Notes under the pieces: generated by a model | Database searches by the model: none | Seen by the model: only the letters and a program-made list of their open reading frames with translations | Told to the model about the DNA's origin: nothing | Made by a program: the position numbers and the translations under genes | IMG/VR virus record: IMGVR_UViG_3300046727_000675 | Location: 1 to 64,000 of that record | Reading direction: 5' to 3' (one strand) | Source: a virus | Length of the DNA: 64,000 bases | In this document: piece after piece, positions 33,171 through 42,604 of the stretch | Position numbering within the stretch: the stretch's first letter is position 1 | Layout of the letters: every line of letters begins with the position of its first letter

Positions 33171-33180
33171 CCTGGCGAGG
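33161..33180 (+). terminator. Hairpin with the tail-tube stop codon in its loop
   Basis: Perfect 7-bp stem (33161-33167 with 33174-33180), loop TAGCCT containing the stop. A second GC-rich imperfect stem follows at about 33191-33230. There is no T-run, so partial termination or mRNA protection is more likely than full termination. Confidence 0.4.
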
Positions 33181-33243
33181 AGCGGCAATTGAGAGGGCGG
33201 GGGCGGCAGGACCGGCCCCCGCGCCCCTCGGAAAAGGAAGACC

Positions 33244-33582
33244 ATGGAAGAGCGGGTCAAGTACGACGGGGAAAGAATCAAGCTGGGCGACCGCGAGTTC
33301 GTCATCCCGTGCCTGACAGTGAAGCAGGCCAAGAGGATGTGGACGCAGATCACGGAGCTCGACAAGGGGATCACCGAGCAGAACCTGCCGGAGAAGTACT
33401 CGTCAGCGGTCGAGGTCATCCACGCGGCGCTCTCGCGCAACTACCCGGACTTGAAGGTGGACGAGCTCGAGGAGCTGCTCGACGTGAGGAACCTGCGGGC
33501 GGCGATGCTCGCCGTGATGGGGCGATCGGGGCTCAAGCCGCGCCCGGGGGACGAGCCGGCGGCGGGACCCACCGCGTCCTGA
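33244..33582 (+). CDS. Tail assembly chaperone, upstream part (G-like)
   Basis: 112 residues, alpha-helical (REFVIPCLTVKQAKRMWTQI, SSAVEVIHAALSRNYPDL, DELEELLDVRNLRAAMLAV). Its place between tube and tape measure fits the lambda-G-like chaperone. A CCCGGGG heptamer at 33543-33549 near its end may redirect some ribosomes into the next frame. ATG 33244 has AAAGGAAG upstream. Confidence 0.75.
   Translation: MEERVKYDGERIKLGDREFVIPCLTVKQAKRMWTQITELDKGITEQNLPEKYSSAVEVIHAALSRNYPDLKVDELEELLDVRNLRAAMLAVMGRSGLKPRPGDEPAAGPTAS
33543..33549 (+). promoter_or_regulatory. Candidate -1 frameshift slippery heptamer
   Basis: C CCG GGG in the frame of the upstream chaperone fits X XXY YYZ. Shifting back one base continues without a stop into the downstream frame to 33881. 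A 6-bp stem (33554-33559 with 33590-33595) begins 4 nt after it. This is the expected place for a G-GT fusion. Confidence 0.55.
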
Positions 33583-33881
33583 GCTGGGCCCGGCTGTACG
33601 GGCTCATCATCACCGCCACCGGCTGGACGTTCGAGTACGTGGACGACATCGACCTGCCCCGCGCGCTGGAGCTTGCCGGGTTCGCCGGGGAGGAGTCAAG
33701 GGCGGTCCGCGGGGAGTTTCGCGGCGACGCGGCCGAGAGTCCGCGGAGCGAGATCGACCCGGCGGCCGTCTCGAAGCTCTCGACGATGCCGGGGCTGGGC
33801 GGCATGCACCAGCTGACCGACGCGGCGCGCGAGGCGATCGCGTGGGCCGAGCGGATGAAGGAGAAGCACAAGATCTCGTAG
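33549..33881 (+). CDS. Tail assembly chaperone, downstream part (T-like), made by frameshift
   Basis: Reads on from the slippery site in the -1 frame and encodes about 110 residues: VLSWARLYGLIITATGWTFEY, then DLPRALELAGF, and a C-terminal helix AAREAIAWAERMKEKHK. There is no convincing independent start just before the T-like part. The fusion (33244-33549 plus 33549-33881) would be 212 residues. Homologous arrangements in lambda-like tails recruit the tape measure. The need for frameshifting is inferred. Confidence 0.6.
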   Translation, partial: GRAGGGTHRVLSWARLYGLIITATGWTFEYVDDIDLPRALELAGFAGEESRAVRGEFRGDAAESPRSEIDPAAVSKLSTMPGLGGMHQLTDAAREAIAWAERMKEKHKIS

Positions 33882-33888
33882 AGACCCT

Positions 33889-36783
33889 ATGGCGACCAAC
33901 GACACGGTTCTAGAGGTAGGCGCGCTCATCGACCTTGGGCAGTTCACCCCCGGGGTTCAGACGATGGCGTCGGAGACCCACGCCGCGACCGAGGAGATGA
34001 ACACCGACTTCGACCGCGTGGTCAGCGGGTCGAAGAAGCTCGGCTACAGCATGACCGAGGCGCGCCACACGGTGGTCGGCCTCGGCGAGGAGATCGGCGT
34101 CCACGTCCCGCGCGTCATCTCGACCTTCATCGCGTCGATCGGGCCGATCGGGTCGATCCTCGCGGCCGCGTTCGCGCCGATCGCGCTCATCGGGATCGTG
34201 CAGCTCCTCGGGCAGGTCGGGCAGAAGCTCGCCGAGCTCAGCGAGCAGGAGGAGAAGACCAGGACCGACGTCGCGAACTTCGACCGCGAGATGAACGCGT
34301 CGGCCGAGGCGCTCGACCGGGTGAAGGAGAAGGCCGCGGAGCTCGCCGGGGGGCCGCTCGCAGGCCTGGCGGCCGAGATGGCGCTCGCCGGCGACAAGAC
34401 CCTCGACATCTCGAAGTACGTCGAGGAGCTGAACAAGAGGCTGGCCGACTCGCCGGGGTTCTGGCGCTCCGTCGGCGGCGCGATCGGCGGCGCGGCCGTC
34501 GACGCGTGGCACCTGTTCGACGACGCCGCGGACGACGCGGAGCGCACGTCGAAGGACTTCAACCAGGAGCTGGCCAACTCGGTCAAGCAGTCGCGCGACC
34601 TGGGCGGGGCGATCGACCTGATGGCGGGGCGGCTTCGGTCCCTGAAGGACGCAAAGGCCGGGGTGAACCTCGCCGCGTACACCGTCGCGCAGGACGAGGA
34701 GTTCGACCGGCAGATCAAGATCACGGCGCAGGCCCTCGCGCACCTGAAGGAGATGCAGGCGAAGTTCGACCAGGAGAAGGCGAACCAGGCCAGCGAGGCG
34801 AGCCTGAAGCTCCTGAGCGAGCAGGAGAAGTCCGTCCTAAAGCAGAACGAGCTGGAGTCCGCCCGCGTCGCATTGCTGCGCAGGCTCGGGCTGCAGACAG
34901 AGGAGGAGACGCGCTCCAGCCTCCTGCGTCTCGAGGACGAGCGCTTCCGGATCGCGTCGGCCGGGGTCGCCCGCCAACGCGTCCTTCTCGAGCAGCAGGC
35001 GAAGGCGCAGCCCGGCGTGGACTTCGCCCAGGCGCGCGCGGGGCAGGACGCGCAGGCCGCGGAGCTCTTCCAGGAGCACGAGAAGAAGAGGTTCGAGATC
35101 TCAAGCGCGACGGACGACAAGATCACCGCGCGGGACAACGCGCTGGCGCTTCAACGCGTGACCGGGGCGAAGGAGGTGGCCGCCGCGGTGGCGGCCGCCG
35201 CGACCGCGGAGGTCGAGCGCGAGTTCCAGGCGCGCGAGGTCACAGCCGAGCGCGAGACCCAGGTGCTGCGGGCGCAGGCGGAGAAGCGGCAGCGGGCGGA
35301 GCAGGACGTGCTGGACGAGCAGTTCCGGCAGGCGCAGGCCCGCGGCGAGGTCGGGGAGAAGGACCGGCAGGAGATCGACGACAAGCGCCGCGCCCACCTG
35401 GTCGCCAGCCAGGCGGAGCTCGACAAGATCGACGCGGACGGGAAGAAGAACAGCGAGGCGAGGTTCGCCGAGAACGTGGACCGGCAGCTGGCGCTGTCGC
35501 GCGAAAGCCTGGCCGAGCAGGAGCGGCTCCTGACGGCGGCGATCGCGGCCTATGTCGCGGCCTACGGCGCCGACGGCGAGGCCTACGAGAAGCTGGTCCA
35601 GAAGAAGAGCGAGCTGACCCTGCGGCTGGCCGACGCGCAGCGCGCCGAGCGGGCGCTCGAGCTCGACGCGGCCCTGGCGCATCAGCGCGCGCTTCTCTCG
35701 ATCGAGCGCGCCGGCATCGAAACGCGGCAGGCGGTGGGCCTCCTGAGCCCCGGCCGCGCGGAGGCGCAGCTGGAAGCTGTGTCGCAGGTCGAGATCGCGG
35801 CCGAGAGACGGACGCTGCTGGCGAAGCAGGCCCTCTGGGAAAAGGGCTCCGCGGAGTACGCGCGGATCCAGAAGGAGCTCGAGGCGCTGAATGATCAGGG
35901 GCTGAGGCTCCAGGCCGAGGACGAGAACCGCGCGTTGCACGAGCGGATGGCGCGGTGGAAGACGTTCAGCGGGCAGCTCGCGGGGGACTTCTCGAACGCG
36001 ATCGGGCAGATGATCCAGCGGCAGCGCACCGCGAGCGAGGCCTTCCGCGAGCTTGTCGGGAGCATGGTCACGCAGTTCGTGCAGGGGCTGGTGAGGATGG
36101 CCGTGCAGCACGCCCTGACCGAGCTCCTCATGCTGACCAGCACCGCGAAGACGCAGACGGCGCAGACGGCCGCGGTGGGGGCCGCGCAAACGGCGCAGAC
36201 GGCCGCGATCGTCGCGGCGCAGACGGCGCAGACGGCCGCGATCGTCGCGGCGGGCAAGGCCCAGAAGGCGAGCGGCGCGGCGTCCGAGCCCGGCGACGGC
36301 TCCGCGGCGACGGACGAAGGAGCCGGCGCGGGGCCGACCGCGGCCGGGCTCGGGGCCAAGCCGACCGCAATCAGCCACGCCTACCAGGACGCGGCGAAGG
36401 CGTTCCACTGGGTCATGGGCGCCGTTCCTCCTCCGATCAGCTTCGCGCTCGCGCCCATCGTGGCGGCCGGCGTGTTCTCCGCGGAGATGGCGTTCGCGAG
36501 CGGCATCATCGCCTCGGCGGCCGGCGGGTTCGAGGTGCCGCACGACCAGCTCGCGTTCCTCCACAAGGAGGAGAAGGTGCTGCCGCGCGGAATCTCCCAG
36601 GGCTTCAACCGCATCATCGAGCAGGGCGGCGCGGGCGGCGCGACGAGCGTGACGCACCACCACAACTACAACATCACCGTGCCCCAGGGGCCGAACCGGG
36701 CGGAGACCCTCAGGATGGTGCACGACGAGCTTGTGCCGATGATCCGGTCGGCCTCGCGGAAAGGGCTTCTCCCCAGCGCATGA
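33889..36783 (+). CDS. Tape measure protein
   Basis: 964 residues, the length ruler of the tail. A coiled-coil-rich middle with Ala/Glu/Gln/Arg, hydrophobic segments near residues 85-115 (VISTFIASIGPIGSILAAAF) and near 850-880 (ISFALAPIVAAGVFSAEMAF), and a C-terminus with GGFEVPHDQLAFLHKEEKVLP, a feature common at the tail end of tape measures. A 33-base tandem repeat near 36151 encodes AQTAQTAAIVA units. It is placed directly after the chaperones. The 4-nt overlap with the next gene suggests coupling. Confidence 0.9.
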   Translation: MATNDTVLEVGALIDLGQFTPGVQTMASETHAATEEMNTDFDRVVSGSKKLGYSMTEARHTVVGLGEEIGVHVPRVISTFIASIGPIGSILAAAFAPIALIGIVQLLGQVGQKLAELSEQEEKTRTDVANFDREMNASAEALDRVKEKAAELAGGPLAGLAAEMALAGDKTLDISKYVEELNKRLADSPGFWRSVGGAIGGAAVDAWHLFDDAADDAERTSKDFNQELANSVKQSRDLGGAIDLMAGRLRSLKDAKAGVNLAAYTVAQDEEFDRQIKITAQALAHLKEMQAKFDQEKANQASEASLKLLSEQEKSVLKQNELESARVALLRRLGLQTEEETRSSLLRLEDERFRIASAGVARQRVLLEQQAKAQPGVDFAQARAGQDAQAAELFQEHEKKRFEISSATDDKITARDNALALQRVTGAKEVAAAVAAAATAEVEREFQAREVTAERETQVLRAQAEKRQRAEQDVLDEQFRQAQARGEVGEKDRQEIDDKRRAHLVASQAELDKIDADGKKNSEARFAENVDRQLALSRESLAEQERLLTAAIAAYVAAYGADGEAYEKLVQKKSELTLRLADAQRAERALELDAALAHQRALLSIERAGIETRQAVGLLSPGRAEAQLEAVSQVEIAAERRTLLAKQALWEKGSAEYARIQKELEALNDQGLRLQAEDENRALHERMARWKTFSGQLAGDFSNAIGQMIQRQRTASEAFRELVGSMVTQFVQGLVRMAVQHALTELLMLTSTAKTQTAQTAAVGAAQTAQTAAIVAAQTAQTAAIVAAGKAQKASGAASEPGDGSAATDEGAGAGPTAAGLGAKPTAISHAYQDAAKAFHWVMGAVPPPISFALAPIVAAGVFSAEMAFASGIIASAAGGFEVPHDQLAFLHKEEKVLPRGISQGFNRIIEQGGAGGATSVTHHHNYNITVPQGPNRAETLRMVHDELVPMIRSASRKGLLPSA
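36151..36250 (+). repeat. Tandem repeat in the tape measure gene
   Basis: About three copies of a 33-base unit, encoding AQTAQTAAIVA-like units of 11 residues. Hendecad spacing is compatible with an extended coiled coil. Copy-number change here could alter tail length. Confidence 0.7.
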
Positions 36784-37709
36784 GCAACGACGTCTATCCC
36801 TCCCCGTTCCGCGGGCTCGCGTTCACCGTGACCAAGACCCCGCAGTTCTCGAACATCCTGCAGTCCTCGGCCTCGCTCGCGGAGGTCACGATCGCGCAGA
36901 CGGCGAACCCGGTCTGGGCCTGGCAGCTCGTCTACGAGGTGCTGTTCAACGACGCGCGCTCCACGGCGGGGTTCTCGCCGTACACCGACCTGCAGGAGCT
37001 GATGGGGTTCTTCCTCAAGCAGCAGGGGCGGTTCTCGAACTTCCTCTACCTCGACCCCGACGACAACGCCGTGGGCCCGGCGATCTCCTCCAACGGGGCG
37101 AACCTCGCCCCCGCGGCCACGGGGACCCCGAGCGCGACGGCCGCCCTGCAGCTCGTGAACGACGGCGCCGGGAACTACTACACCCCGTTGCAGCGGAACC
37201 TGGGCGGGCAGTTCTATGAGGACGTCACGGACCTGAACGCGGCCGGGACCTACGGCGGCGCGGCGCAGGCGATCTACGTCAACGGGGCGCTAGCGAAGGG
37301 GTACCTCGTGGCGGGCCCGGGCCTCGCGATCCCCGGCCACTCGTTCGGCGGGTTGTACGTCCCGTGGGCCTGGCGCGCGGGGCACGCGTACGCGCTCGGC
37401 GACACGATCATCGACCCCGCCGGACACCTGCAGAAGGCGACGACGGCCGGAACGTCCGGGGGGACGATCCCGACGTTCAACGACGCGGGCAGCACGACCC
37501 CCGACGGCGTCGGGACCCTGGTCTGGACGGACCAGGGCGCCGCGGCCGGTGTCACGGGGCAGTTCTCGTTCTACTTCCGCGTGCGCTTCGACGCGGACCA
37601 GCAGGACTTCGAGAAATTCGTCTACAACCTCTGGACGATCGGGGGCAGCGAGGGGCGGAACGGGAGCGGGTCGCTGAAGCTGGTGACGAGCCGGGTGCCG
37701 CTGATATGA
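36780..37709 (+). CDS. Distal tail protein, DUF2460 / GTA type
   Basis: 309 residues. The N-terminus FTVTKTPQFSNILQSSASL, followed by WAWQLVYEVLFND and LQELMGFFLKQQGRFSNFLYLDPDD, fits DUF2460 proteins of gene transfer agent-like tails. A large insertion between about residues 115 and 265 includes a Trp-rich unit (WRAGHAYALGDTIID, then GHLQKATTAGTSGG). ATG overlaps the tape measure stop. Confidence 0.8.
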   Translation: MSNDVYPSPFRGLAFTVTKTPQFSNILQSSASLAEVTIAQTANPVWAWQLVYEVLFNDARSTAGFSPYTDLQELMGFFLKQQGRFSNFLYLDPDDNAVGPAISSNGANLAPAATGTPSATAALQLVNDGAGNYYTPLQRNLGGQFYEDVTDLNAAGTYGGAAQAIYVNGALAKGYLVAGPGLAIPGHSFGGLYVPWAWRAGHAYALGDTIIDPAGHLQKATTAGTSGGTIPTFNDAGSTTPDGVGTLVWTDQGAAAGVTGQFSFYFRVRFDADQQDFEKFVYNLWTIGGSEGRNGSGSLKLVTSRVPLI

Positions 37710-38905
37710 GGAGCTTCACGGGGGGAGACGGGTCGGACACCACCGCGGCGGTCCTCGCGTGGCTGGCGGCCCACCGCGCCCTCATCCCGGCCGACCTCTA
37801 TCTCATCGGGGACCTCGACGACCCCCAGGCGCTGGCGCTCACCAGCTGGGAGTCGCCGCTCTGCTGGCCGATCTGGGGGACGAAGGACCCCGTGACGGGG
37901 CTCCTGCGGTTCCTCCCCGCCGTCGTCGAGCGGGGGGACATCGAGAGCAAGATCGGGCTCGCGGTCTCGGACCTCGAGCTCACCTGGACGCCCCTGAACA
38001 CCGCGTACAGCGAGTCGATCGAGACGGCGAGCCCGTACCAGCTCGCGCAGCTCGGGTTCTTCGACAACAAGCTTTTTCGGTGCTGGACGACGCTCATGCC
38101 GACGCCGGGCGACGCCAGCACCTTCGGCGCCGCGGCGATGTTCGGCGGGCGCGTGGGGCAGTCGAAGACCGACCGCGGCAAGATCGTGTTCACCGTCAAC
38201 AGCTTCCTCGACGTGGTGAACGAGATGGTCCCGACGAACGTGATCGAGCTGACGAACGCGCTCGCGGGGTACGCCGGCGCGACCCCGCCCGCGGGGATGG
38301 ACGCGATCCCGCAGTTCGCCGTCGTCGCGGGCAGCGGGGGAAGCCCGCTGACCGCCGGCACGATCATCGGGGACGAGACGGGCCCGAACGCGCACCAGCT
38401 GTTCGCGCGGGACGCGCTGCGCGGCGGGTTCCTGATCTTCAACGCCGGCGCCGGCGCGACGCTCGCGCGGCAGCTCGCGCGGATCGCCTCGAACGACGTG
38501 GTCGTCATCGGCCTGAACCACTACAACCGGTTCATCCTCTACGACCCGCTGCCGTGGGCCCCGACGGTCGGGGTCGACACGTTCTTCGTGAGCGGCGCGG
38601 CGCCGGTCAACACGGGGGCGATCACCTCCGCGGAGATCGACAACCCCGGGACCGGCTTCACCGTCGGAGACCGGCTGTCGGTCAGCGATGGGCACGCGGG
38701 GACGGCCGCGGTGATCGAGGTCATGGCGGTCGGCGGGGGCGGCGCGATCGCCGCGGTCCAGGTCGTCGACGGCGGCCAGGGGTACATCCCGACGACGGGC
38801 GCCGCCGCCTCGGGCGGGACGGGCGCCGGCGCGACGTTCGACATCGGCGTGGTTCCAGAGGGGCAGGGGTTTCCGTACGTCCCCGCCCCGCAGACGGGGG
38901 TCTGA
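37706..38905 (+). CDS. Tail protein, DUF2163 / BR0599-like
   Basis: Second member of the gene-transfer-agent-like tail set: ADLYLIGDLDDPQALALTSWESPL, then LRFLPAVVERGDIESKIGLAVSDLELTW, matches the DUF2163 N-terminal region. The C-terminal third holds two copies of a Gly-rich beta unit (NPGTGFTVGDRLSV and DGGQGYIPTTG). 399 residues. ATG overlaps the DUF2460 stop. It forms part of the baseplate hub. Confidence 0.8.
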   Translation: MRSFTGGDGSDTTAAVLAWLAAHRALIPADLYLIGDLDDPQALALTSWESPLCWPIWGTKDPVTGLLRFLPAVVERGDIESKIGLAVSDLELTWTPLNTAYSESIETASPYQLAQLGFFDNKLFRCWTTLMPTPGDASTFGAAAMFGGRVGQSKTDRGKIVFTVNSFLDVVNEMVPTNVIELTNALAGYAGATPPAGMDAIPQFAVVAGSGGSPLTAGTIIGDETGPNAHQLFARDALRGGFLIFNAGAGATLARQLARIASNDVVVIGLNHYNRFILYDPLPWAPTVGVDTFFVSGAAPVNTGAITSAEIDNPGTGFTVGDRLSVSDGHAGTAAVIEVMAVGGGGAIAAVQVVDGGQGYIPTTGAAASGGTGAGATFDIGVVPEGQGFPYVPAPQTGV

Positions 38906-38906
38906 G

Positions 38907-39395
38907 TTGATCGAGCTCGCGAACGACGGGATCTTGAAGAGACGCGCGGCGATCGTCGCGGAGGCGCGGTCGTGGGCCGGAACGCCGTACGTCGTGGGCG
39001 GCCGCGTCAAGGGCGCGGGCTGCGACTGCGGCTCGTTCCTCATCTCGGTGGCCGTGGCCTGCGGGCTGGTGACGGACGAGCAGCTCGCGCCGTACTCGAT
39101 GGACTGCTGGCAGCACTGGAAGGACGAGGTGTACTTCAAGCGGATCATGCGCGACACGGTCAAGGTGCTCGAGGGGGTGGTGTACCGCACGACGGAGATC
39201 CTCCCGGGGTCCCTGGTCCTCACGCGCACGGCCACGAGCAGTCACTTCAACCACGGCGGGATCGTCACCGCCTGGCCGCTGATCATGCACCAGCCGGGGC
39301 CCACGGCGCGCGAGGCCGACGCGACGAGCCACCACCTGTGGGCGTACCACCCGCTGGCCGTGTTCGACTTCAACGCGCTGCGGGGAGGCGCGTAG
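38907..39395 (+). CDS. NlpC/P60-family tail peptidase
   Basis: 162 residues with the papain-like signature: RSWAGTPYVVGG, catalytic Cys in KGAGCDCGSFL, and a His in SHFNHGGIV. In gene-transfer-agent-like tails this enzyme sits at the tip and cuts cell-wall peptides during entry. The start TTG 38907 lies one base after the previous stop; the stop is shared with the next start. Confidence 0.85.
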   Translation: MIELANDGILKRRAAIVAEARSWAGTPYVVGGRVKGAGCDCGSFLISVAVACGLVTDEQLAPYSMDCWQHWKDEVYFKRIMRDTVKVLEGVVYRTTEILPGSLVLTRTATSSHFNHGGIVTAWPLIMHQPGPTAREADATSHHLWAYHPLAVFDFNALRGGA

Positions 39396-42300
39396 TGTTC
39401 GGCGGGAAGTCCAACGCGCTCCACCGCGCCTACCTCGCGGGGCTGCAGGCGCAGACCAGCGTGTACGGCGCGACGATCCCGGTCTACTACGGCCGCACGC
39501 GCGGGAACCCGCTCGTTACCTGGGCCGCGAACCTGCGCGAAGGGTCGTCACTCACGCAAAAAAAATCTTCACTTTTTTTCCATCCGACGACCTACGTCCG
39601 CAACGCGGACTACCTGATCGGTCACAACCCGATCGTCAACCTGCTGCAGATGTGGTGGAACAACAACAAGCTCAGCCTGAACTTCGTCAAGTACACGGCG
39701 CTGATCACCTACCCGTTCGCGAACTCGAACGGCCACGTCACCATCCCCGACGCGGAGTTCTACTGCGTGCTCGCCGTGACGGCGAACGTCGCCTACGACG
39801 AGACGTTCGACGACTACGGGGGGCAGGGGCCGAACCACGTGACGGGCGTCTTCGAGGCGCCGCTGTGGAACGTGAACTACGCCGGGCCGGACCCGACCGA
39901 CCAGAACGGCTACCGCCAGTACCCCGCCGTGTACCAGTGGCTCCCGGGGTCGGGGCCGACGGTGAACTTCCCGCCGGGCGCGGTGTCGCTCATCCCGAAC
40001 ATCGTGCCCGACGGCGCGAGCTTCGACGTCAACATCTACTACGCGCAGCTCTCGCCGGGCGCGTGGAACTTCCACAGCAAGCATTCAAGGGGGATATTCG
40101 TCCCGTGCAACGCGCTGCGCTTCGGCTTCGAGTCGGTGCTCGGCAGCGACGCGTTCGTCTACACGGACGACGGCGCGCCGGCCGAGCAGCAGATCCAGTA
40201 CCCGGCCTACGCGGGAATGGGGTCATCGTTCGAGGACTGCGGGGTGTCGGGCGTCGCGCCGCCGCTCCTGGCGGAGGTGCTCGGCTCGTTCCCGGTCAAC
40301 GACCCCGACGGCGACGCGGACCACGCCGACATGATCGAGGACATCTTCAAGTCCGGCCCGGCGCAGGCGGGCTCGGGCGCGCCGGCCGCGTACGGCGACC
40401 TCCACCACGGGCTCGGGTGCCTCGACTTCCCCGGCACGATCCAGAAGAAGGTCGTCTACGGCGGCGTCCAGCCGTGGCTCGACAACGTGACCTTCGACCT
40501 CGCGAACACGAAGGGGAACTACCTGTTCTGCCAGCTCGTGCAGGACACCCTGGTGCCGCAGGACGTGGGGATCTCGGACACCGCCGGGAACGCCTGGACC
40601 CCGCTGTACCCGCCGACGCTCTCGAAGCAGCTGTGGTACTGCGTGGCGAAGGCCGCGCAGTCGAACAAGATCACCTTCACGAACATCGATCGGTTCATGT
40701 CCGTCACGCTGCTCGAGATCGGGGGCCTCGACACGCTCGACGGCGCCCCGGCCTACGCGGCCGGCACCGGGGGGAAGTACCAGGCGACGGTCACGCCGAC
40801 GAACAGGCCGGGCGAGGACGCGCTGATCCTGTCGTTCGTCTCCGTGGACCCGGGGCAGGGGCCGATCCCCGCGCCGCCGTTCCACTGGGAGCGCAGCGTC
40901 AACGGGGGAGACTCGGTCGCCGCGCCGTCGCTCGCGATCGACTTGTACCGCACCAAGTTCCCGAAGGCCTACCCGCTCTCCTACTCCTTCGGGGGCGGGG
41001 CCCACTGGAACGTGGTCCTGCTGTGCCTCAAGAACTCCGAGCCGAACACGTTCACCTCGCCGCTCGGCGACATCCTCGATGACGCGACGATGCGGCAGGC
41101 GCGGCTCCAGGCGCGGGCGTACGGGCTCAACGGCTCGCTGGTGATGGACTCGCAGAAGAAGGCCTCGGACTGGCTCGAGGAGCTGTACCGGGTGCTGAAC
41201 GCGGCGCCGGTCTGGAGCGGGTTCAGGCTGAAGTCGATCCCGTACGCGGAGCAGAGCTTCGCGGGGCGCGGCGCGGTCTACGTCTCGCCGACGGCCGCGG
41301 GGCCGGTCATCGACCTGACGGAGGACGACTTCATCGCCGACGAGACCAACCCGCCGGTGACGGTGACGCGCAAGGCGCAGGTCGACGCGCCGAACCTCCA
41401 CCAGATCCAGGCGCCGAACCGCGACTCGAACTACGACGTGAGCGTGACCGCCGAGGCGGACAACGGGTCGATGACCCTGTACGGGACGCGCAAGGACTCG
41501 CCGAAGGCGTTCGCCTCGATCCAGACCACGCGGGTCGCGCGCATGATCCTCGGCATCATCTCCCGCGAGCAGAACATCATCCGCAACGCGTACTCGTTCA
41601 GGCTGCAGGCCCGCGTCGGCATCCCGCTCGAGGCCATGGACCTGGTCATGATCCCGAAGCAGGCCGTGCAGCCCGCGCCGGACCCCGCCCGCCCGGTCGC
41701 CGGCGCGATCGCGCTGCGGCTCACGAGCGTGAAGACGGACGGCAAGTACGGGGTCGCCTGCGAGGCGGAGCCGTTCATCTACGGGCTGCGCACCCCGCTC
41801 CCGCTCACGGTCTCGGTCGCGAACCCGAACCTGCCCGCCTTCGGCGGCGCCCCGCCGGACGTCAACGTCCCGGTCATCTTCGAGGCGGTGCCCGCGATCG
41901 CGGGGAAGACGAACCTCGGCGAGCTCTGGCTCGTCCTGTCGGCCGCCGGGAACTATGGCGGCTGCGTCGCGTACATGTCCACGGACGGCGGGGCGAGCTA
42001 CCCGCTCCTCGGCCCGAACGGAGGGGGAATCATCACGGGCAGCGCGACGACCGGGGTCTCCACCGCCGACTGGCCGGCCGGCGCCGACCCGGACACGGCG
42101 AACGACCTGCCCGTGGACCTGACCGAGTCCGCCGGCGCGCTCGCCTCCTTCCAGGTCTCGGACGAGGACAACTTTGTCTACCCGTGCTACATCGCGGGCG
42201 GCGGCGCGAACCCGATTCCGTACGGGCTGCTGGCCTACGCGATCGCGAACCTCACCGCGCCGAACAAGTACACGCTGAAGGCGACGGGCGGCGGGACCAA

Positions 42301-42604
42301 CCACCTTCGGCGCTCCGTGTTCGGCGCCCCCTGCCCGAGCCCCGACGTGGACCACCCGAACGGCTCGCGGTTCGCGTTCCTCGACCCGAACAATCCGGCG
42401 CCGGCGGGGATCCTGCGGCTCCCGCTGAACCCCGCGTGGATCGGCGTCACGCTGCACTTCAAGTTCACATCGTTCAACGCCGTCCACGGCGGCGTCCAGG
42501 ACGTGGCCACCGTGACGGACTACACCTTCACCCCGACCGGGGTCCCGGGCGGCGTCAACCCGTCGGGGATCGGCCCCGTCGTGGGGCTGGTGAACGGAGC
42601 CTAG
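39395..42604 (+). CDS. Tail hub / tip attachment protein (large GTA-like tail protein)
   Basis: 1069 residues. N-terminus LHRAYLAGLQAQTSVYGATIPVYYG and the central YRVLNAAPVWSGFRLKSIPY, DLTEDDFIADETNPPVTV, then RVARMILGIISREQNIIRNAYSF are typical of the phage tail hub that follows NlpC/P60 genes. A beta-sandwich insertion near residues 360-550 has WLDNVTFDLANTKGNYLFC, similar to the proteins at 28050 and 44084. GTG 39395 has GGGGAGG upstream. It likely contacts the receptor. Confidence 0.8.
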   Translation: MFGGKSNALHRAYLAGLQAQTSVYGATIPVYYGRTRGNPLVTWAANLREGSSLTQKKSSLFFHPTTYVRNADYLIGHNPIVNLLQMWWNNNKLSLNFVKYTALITYPFANSNGHVTIPDAEFYCVLAVTANVAYDETFDDYGGQGPNHVTGVFEAPLWNVNYAGPDPTDQNGYRQYPAVYQWLPGSGPTVNFPPGAVSLIPNIVPDGASFDVNIYYAQLSPGAWNFHSKHSRGIFVPCNALRFGFESVLGSDAFVYTDDGAPAEQQIQYPAYAGMGSSFEDCGVSGVAPPLLAEVLGSFPVNDPDGDADHADMIEDIFKSGPAQAGSGAPAAYGDLHHGLGCLDFPGTIQKKVVYGGVQPWLDNVTFDLANTKGNYLFCQLVQDTLVPQDVGISDTAGNAWTPLYPPTLSKQLWYCVAKAAQSNKITFTNIDRFMSVTLLEIGGLDTLDGAPAYAAGTGGKYQATVTPTNRPGEDALILSFVSVDPGQGPIPAPPFHWERSVNGGDSVAAPSLAIDLYRTKFPKAYPLSYSFGGGAHWNVVLLCLKNSEPNTFTSPLGDILDDATMRQARLQARAYGLNGSLVMDSQKKASDWLEELYRVLNAAPVWSGFRLKSIPYAEQSFAGRGAVYVSPTAAGPVIDLTEDDFIADETNPPVTVTRKAQVDAPNLHQIQAPNRDSNYDVSVTAEADNGSMTLYGTRKDSPKAFASIQTTRVARMILGIISREQNIIRNAYSFRLQARVGIPLEAMDLVMIPKQAVQPAPDPARPVAGAIALRLTSVKTDGKYGVACEAEPFIYGLRTPLPLTVSVANPNLPAFGGAPPDVNVPVIFEAVPAIAGKTNLGELWLVLSAAGNYGGCVAYMSTDGGASYPLLGPNGGGIITGSATTGVSTADWPAGADPDTANDLPVDLTESAGALASFQVSDEDNFVYPCYIAGGGANPIPYGLLAYAIANLTAPNKYTLKATGGGTNHLRRSVFGAPCPSPDVDHPNGSRFAFLDPNNPAPAGILRLPLNPAWIGVTLHFKFTSFNAVHGGVQDVATVTDYTFTPTGVPGGVNPSGIGPVVGLVNGA

